Position numbers and translations under genes: made by a program. From Gammaproteobacteria bacterium (GTDB lineage Bacteria; Pseudomonadota; Gammaproteobacteria; DSM-16500), in the NCBI GenBank assembly GCA_019634835.1, contig JAHCAO010000013.1, positions 1 through 58,961 on the forward strand: a DNA stretch of 58,961 bases. Reading direction: 5' to 3'. Below are positions 55,168 through 58,961 of the stretch, piece by piece (positions within the stretch are counted from its first letter, which is position 1; the number at the start of each line of letters is the position of its first letter). The notes beneath the pieces were generated by a model that saw nothing but the letters and a program-made list of their open reading frames with translations, was not told the origin of the DNA and did no database searches.

Positions 55168-56553
55168 TTAAAATAAGGTATCTGGAGGCATTCCACCACC
55201 AAATGGGAATTTCCCTTGCATTCCTCGCATGAGTTTCATGATCCCACCTTTTTTAGAAATCTTTTTCATCATTTTTTGCATTTGAAGAAATTGCTTTAAT
55301 AATTGGTTGATCGCTTGAATAGACGTTCCTGATCCTAATGCAATGCGTCTTTTCTGAGAGTTTTTAATGAGATCTGGAAAGCGTCGCTCTTTGGGTGTCA
55401 TGGAATTAATAATGGCTTCAATTTCGACCAGCCTTTTATCATTCAGTTGGCTTTTAACATGTTGTGGTATTTGGTTCATTCCAGGCAGTTTACTCATAAT
55501 GCCCATGACGCCGCCCATGTTATAAATTTGTTTGAGTTGGTCCCGAAAATCTTCAAAATCAAAAGATTTACCTTTTTTGATTTTTTTAGCGAGTTTTTCC
55601 GCTTTAGATTTATCTAAGTTGCGCTCTGCTTCTTCAACCAGAGAAACAATGTCACCCATCCCTAAGATACGGGAGGCAATACGATCGGGGTAAAAAGGTT
55701 CTAATGCATCCATTTTTTCACCCACACCGATGAACTTAATGGGTTTGCCAGTGATATGACGTATGGATAACGCAGCACCGCCACGCGCATCACCATCGGT
55801 TTTAGTAAGTACGACACCGGTCAAAGGCAGAGCGTCATTAAAGGCCTTGGCAGTATTAGCGGCATCTTGCCCGGTCATGCTGTCCACCACAAATAACGTT
55901 TCAATAGGATGAATGGCAGCATGAAGACGTTTGATCTCGGTCATCATTTCTTCATCAATGTGCAAGCGGCCGGCAGTATCGAGTATGACGATATCAATGA
56001 CTTTGTTTTTTGCTGTTTGAATCGCACCATGAGCAATGTGAATAGGGTCTTGTGACGCATCGCTAGGATAAAACTCCACTTCCACTTGTTTGGCTAATGT
56101 GGCTAATTGGTCAATCGCAGCGGGGCGGTAGATGTCAGCACTGGCGACTAATACCGATTTTTTCTGCGATTGTTTTAACCAGCGGGCTAATTTGGCAACG
56201 GTGGTGGTTTTACCTGATCCTTGCAAACCCGCCATTAAAATCACTGCAGGAGATTGGGTTTTGAGATGGAGTGCTTCATTGTATTCACCCATGGTGGCAA
56301 CTAATTCATCATGGACTAATTTAATCAACACTTCGCCTGGCTTGAGGCTTTCCATGACTTCTTTGCCAATCGCTTTGGTTTTGATCTGGTCGATGAATGC
56401 TTTAGCAACCGGTAGTGCCACATCTGCTTCTAAGAGAGCAATGCGGATGTCCCGTAACGTGTCTTCGACGTTGGCTTCGGTCAAGCGTCCTTGCCCCGTC
56501 AAGTTCTTGATAACTTTATTTAAACGTTCCGATAAATGATTAAAATTCAACAT
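55168..56553 (-). CDS. ffh: Signal recognition particle protein Ffh
   Basis: GTPase and M-domain subunit of SRP that targets nascent membrane proteins. 461 residues. The N domain is followed by the G domain with GLQGSGKTTT (109-118), DTAGRLHIDEEMM and TKTDGDARGGAAL. A methionine-rich M domain follows, with the RNA-binding SGTSIQAINQLLKQF and an M-rich end (LMRGMQGKFPFGGGMPP). Confidence 0.98.
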   Translation of the reverse strand: MLNFNHLSERLNKVIKNLTGQGRLTEANVEDTLRDIRIALLEADVALPVAKAFIDQIKTKAIGKEVMESLKPGEVLIKLVHDELVATMGEYNEALHLKTQSPAVILMAGLQGSGKTTTVAKLARWLKQSQKKSVLVASADIYRPAAIDQLATLAKQVEVEFYPSDASQDPIHIAHGAIQTAKNKVIDIVILDTAGRLHIDEEMMTEIKRLHAAIHPIETLFVVDSMTGQDAANTAKAFNDALPLTGVVLTKTDGDARGGAALSIRHITGKPIKFIGVGEKMDALEPFYPDRIASRILGMGDIVSLVEEAERNLDKSKAEKLAKKIKKGKSFDFEDFRDQLKQIYNMGGVMGIMSKLPGMNQIPQHVKSQLNDKRLVEIEAIINSMTPKERRFPDLIKNSQKRRIALGSGTSIQAINQLLKQFLQMQKMMKKISKKGGIMKLMRGMQGKFPFGGGMPPDTLF

Positions 56554-57028
56554 ACAATCCTCTGCCGCTTGGCAATAATCAATAATAAATAAGTATCGGT
56601 TAGCTCACCATCCGTTGGTTTTTTGCCACTAATAAGGCGTTGTACTGCAACTGGTCCGCTGCTGTTCAACGGAGTCCGTGACTGGATCCCCTTGTCTGCG
56701 GCCGCGCTAGTTTAGCGCTACTTTTAGCCTAAGTAGGCGGCCTTCGCAAGGGGATGATGTGGTGCGTTCAGTCCTCTTGTCACAACTTGCTTATTAAGCT
56801 GTTGTAGGCTTACCCACTGTGCCATCTGGATACCGCGGCTTGTCCGCGGTATCCAGATGGCGGCTAGTCTAGCATTTTCAATGGGTTAACCGAATATGTA
56901 CAGCAATAATCAATAAGCGGTTGAAAGTATACCTAAAAAAGTACTTCAGCGGAAATTAAACAACCACTATTCCGTCATCTATACTTAAAAAAGGGTAAAT
57001 CATAAAAAATGCAAAACGGGGGCAGGGT
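56554..57028. repeat. 475-bp spacer with family G repeat, copy 2
   Basis: 56684-56892 is GC-rich. GATCCCCTTGTCTGCGGCCGC pairs with GGCGGCC..CGCAAGGGGAT, and an 18-bp perfect hairpin GCCATCTGGATACCGCGG-cttgt-inverse lies at 56821-56861. These modules match family G copy 1 at 16024-16192 in inverse orientation. The remaining 136 bases before the next gene are AT-rich with no clear promoter. Confidence 0.75.
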
Positions 57029-58961
57029 ATGTTGGAGAGAAAGGGAGGTGAAGAGAAGAAGCACGGTGTGGTGATTGTACCGAGCTTAAAGACGCAGGTG
57101 GAGTTTGCTAAGTATCTTGTGGATATCAAAGGTGCTGTGGAAGAGGGGAATCTTAGTTTTGAAGGGAATTATGATGAGGGGAAATACGGACAAATTATTG
57201 GGATTAGATTGTTTAATCAGTTAAAAGAGTTTAAGAAGGGAGGAAAGGACATTCAGAAGATGAAAACACAGGAGTTTATGGCCTGTTTGTTTCAGACGGC
57301 TGAGCCAACAATTTATCCGGAGGACGGAGGAGATGGTACAAAGAAAGCAAAAGAGGGGTGGACAGAAAAGGAGTATAATTTATTAGCTAACTCGCAGAAG
57401 ATGTTGAAGAGTGTAACAGTGCATCATAAAGTAACAAGGAATAATAGTAAAGACACCCTAATATCTCCAGATAGTCGGCCGGAGGTTGATTGTGTCTTCT
57501 TTAATGCTCTTCTCTTTAATGACAATAATCCTATGGATCTTGAGAGATGTTTGAAAAAACCTCTAGCAAAAGGCCAGTCAATAAAAGATTTTGTGGAGCA
57601 GATAAAGCAAGAGCAACAAAAAGATCTTTTTGATAAATACGTTGATTTTGATAAATATAAATCATTACTGAGTGAAAGATTACTATCAGTATTGAAGTTA
57701 GCGAATGAGGAGAATCCAAAGGGATTTATTTTGACGATCCCTGCATTGGGCTGTAGTGCATTTGCAGGAATATTCCAGGGGACAGATGGAAAAAACATGA
57801 GGAAATATTTTGAACAAGCATTTAAAAAGATCATTGCAGAAAATCAGAGTAGTTTAACTAATTTGAAAGCTATTGTTTATACAGATGGTGAAGAGTCTTG
57901 TAAGGTTGCAGATATAGAAGGTACGGGGATTCCATTTATTGAAACTAATAAATCCATTGGAACTGCACCTCTGCTGGATGATGAGATTGGAGCGGTGTTA
58001 AGAGAAAAAGGTTGTGAAGGTTGCCGTGTAGTGGTTGGTGTGGCAGGCGACCCTTTTGCATGTACTAATAATGACTACAATGCAGGCAAGACGACTACCC
58101 ATGAAGGTGGAGTGGGCTCTACTACTAATGCCACTACCATAGCAACGGAGGTTGAAGGTGAAGTGGTGCAAGAGGGAATGGATCTTTTTCCTATGTGGAA
58201 ACCGAAAAGTGAAGGGTGCCATTGTGCTGTGGTATGTATTGAGAACAAGGATACTAAGGGAGGCCACATCTTCTCTGCTAAGGATGTTAACGAGGCGCTA
58301 GGGAAAATAAACAATAACCAAAAAATACCACTGGGGGTGTATATACGCAATGGAGATAAGCTTTGGTATTGTAAAGTGAAAAAACAAAAAGTAGGTCTTG
58401 CAGTAGACGGGCAACCTAAAATGATTGAGTGCTCACGAGAACAAAGAGAAAAATTTGATTCAAATTTAAAAATAAAGGAAATTAGTAGTAGTGGAGAGAA
58501 AGGGAAAATACTCTTAGATGATGAGATAAAAGCGATTCCAGGAATCGTGGGGCATACTCCTCAACATAATAGGAAGACATGGGGTGAAAAATACTCGCCT
58601 GGTCGTATGCCGATCAAGAGCATCCAGGTTGCTTTCAATGCGAATGAAGTGAAAGCATTTAACAAGTTTAAGGGACAATTAGAGCGATTGTTCAAGCTTT
58701 CTGGTTCTAACAAGGGATCTAGCACGATAAAAGAATACCGGAAAATACTGAGCGATAATCGATTTGATGAGTTAGGAAAATTTGTTCAATTATTAGATCT
58801 CGCAGAGCGCGCAGTGGAAAAACGTAAACATGCCAATGCTGTCACCAAGTTTTTTAAGTATTCGGGAGAGAAAAGGAAGATGGTGACCGAACTGCATGAA
58901 GCTATTGTGAATGCTCAACATGGGATAGAGGGGATAGAAAGTGCTCGTCAGATGGTTAAAG
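57029..58961 (+). CDS. Large protein truncated by window end; macro-domain-like, candidate effector
   Basis: An uninterrupted frame of 644 codons runs from the ATG at 57029 (preceded by GGGGG and AGGG) off the right edge with no stop. Residues about 230-250 contain IPALGCSAFAGIFQGT and about 330-350 VVVGVAGDPFACTNNDYNAG followed by Thr/Gly-rich TTTHEGGVGSTTNATT. These resemble the GxGCGxFAG and GNdf..gs..T signatures I associate with macro-domain-like Legionella effectors. It is hydrophilic, with no signal peptide or membrane helix; Lys/Glu-rich helical segments dominate beyond residue 450. The function is unknown; NAD/ADP-ribose-type binding would be inference. Confidence 0.7.
   Translation, partial: MLERKGGEEKKHGVVIVPSLKTQVEFAKYLVDIKGAVEEGNLSFEGNYDEGKYGQIIGIRLFNQLKEFKKGGKDIQKMKTQEFMACLFQTAEPTIYPEDGGDGTKKAKEGWTEKEYNLLANSQKMLKSVTVHHKVTRNNSKDTLISPDSRPEVDCVFFNALLFNDNNPMDLERCLKKPLAKGQSIKDFVEQIKQEQQKDLFDKYVDFDKYKSLLSERLLSVLKLANEENPKGFILTIPALGCSAFAGIFQGTDGKNMRKYFEQAFKKIIAENQSSLTNLKAIVYTDGEESCKVADIEGTGIPFIETNKSIGTAPLLDDEIGAVLREKGCEGCRVVVGVAGDPFACTNNDYNAGKTTTHEGGVGSTTNATTIATEVEGEVVQEGMDLFPMWKPKSEGCHCAVVCIENKDTKGGHIFSAKDVNEALGKINNNQKIPLGVYIRNGDKLWYCKVKKQKVGLAVDGQPKMIECSREQREKFDSNLKIKEISSSGEKGKILLDDEIKAIPGIVGHTPQHNRKTWGEKYSPGRMPIKSIQVAFNANEVKAFNKFKGQLERLFKLSGSNKGSSTIKEYRKILSDNRFDELGKFVQLLDLAERAVEKRKHANAVTKFFKYSGEKRKMVTELHEAIVNAQHGIEGIESARQMVK

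Noticed and set aside
56132..56539. 135-codon frame antisense to ffh
   Set aside because: Lies entirely within the conserved ffh gene and has shadow-like composition.
57424..57834. 136-codon minus-strand frame at the right edge
   Set aside because: It is antisense to the 644-codon plus-strand frame, which has the better start and protein-like motifs.

Overview
The window reads as chromosomal DNA of an AT-rich gammaproteobacterium, most likely order Legionellales (Coxiella/Legionella/Rickettsiella-like). The evidence is: the order mutS / pncC-recA-recX-alaS-lysC-csrA-tRNA-Ser-tRNA-Arg; an LbtU-type outer-membrane siderophore porin; an IcmC/IcmD (DotE/DotP)-like type IVB secretion component; and large orphan proteins that look like host-directed effectors. 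This placement is inference from gene content, with no database search behind it.

Layout. 1-4250 is an accessory block: a glycine-zipper/acidic-tail protein, a LysR regulator divergent from a beta-class-like glutathione transferase, remnants, and a Fic enzyme with an inhibitory helix. 4369-11700, mostly minus strand, is the conserved tRNA / csrA / lysC / alaS / recX / recA / pncC block. mutS runs divergently and collides with rluB; scpB lies upstream of rluB. 16235-20606 is ribF-ileS-lspA. A lipase-like hydrolase and a small IcmD-like/lipoprotein pair follow. 23020-30606 is a minus-strand housekeeping run (lnt, leuS, lptE, holA, nadD, rsfS, rlmH). Then come an LbtU-like porin, nth, an ArnC-like glycosyltransferase, rnhB, the rpsP-rimM-trmD-rplS ribosomal operon, ogt, an O-methyltransferase, lemA-htpX, a PagL-like lipid A deacylase, the cell-elongation set mrdA-mrdB-mltB-rlpA, rseP, a TPP-riboswitch-controlled thiamine-precursor ABC transporter (thiZXY), rmuC, a 514-residue orphan protein, an isolated GspG-like pseudopilin and ffh. 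The right edge holds a 644-codon open frame that runs off the window and is a candidate effector with macro-domain-like motifs.

The most unusual feature is not a gene. Many intergenic spaces are filled by long imperfect-to-perfect palindromes of about 50-260 bp that fall into at least seven families (A-G here). Members of a family share a conserved, non-palindromic core. Their arms differ between copies yet match each other almost perfectly within a copy (55, 49, 62 and 35 bp perfect arms at four sites), so substitutions appear mirrored in both arms. Several arms supply the stop codon or last codons of the adjacent gene (alaS, scpB, nadD, htpX, thiX), and some families share an outer shell around different cores, as if nested. 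This looks like a dense population of small non-autonomous elements whose arms are homogenised (gene conversion or template switching) or maintained as transcript-end structures.
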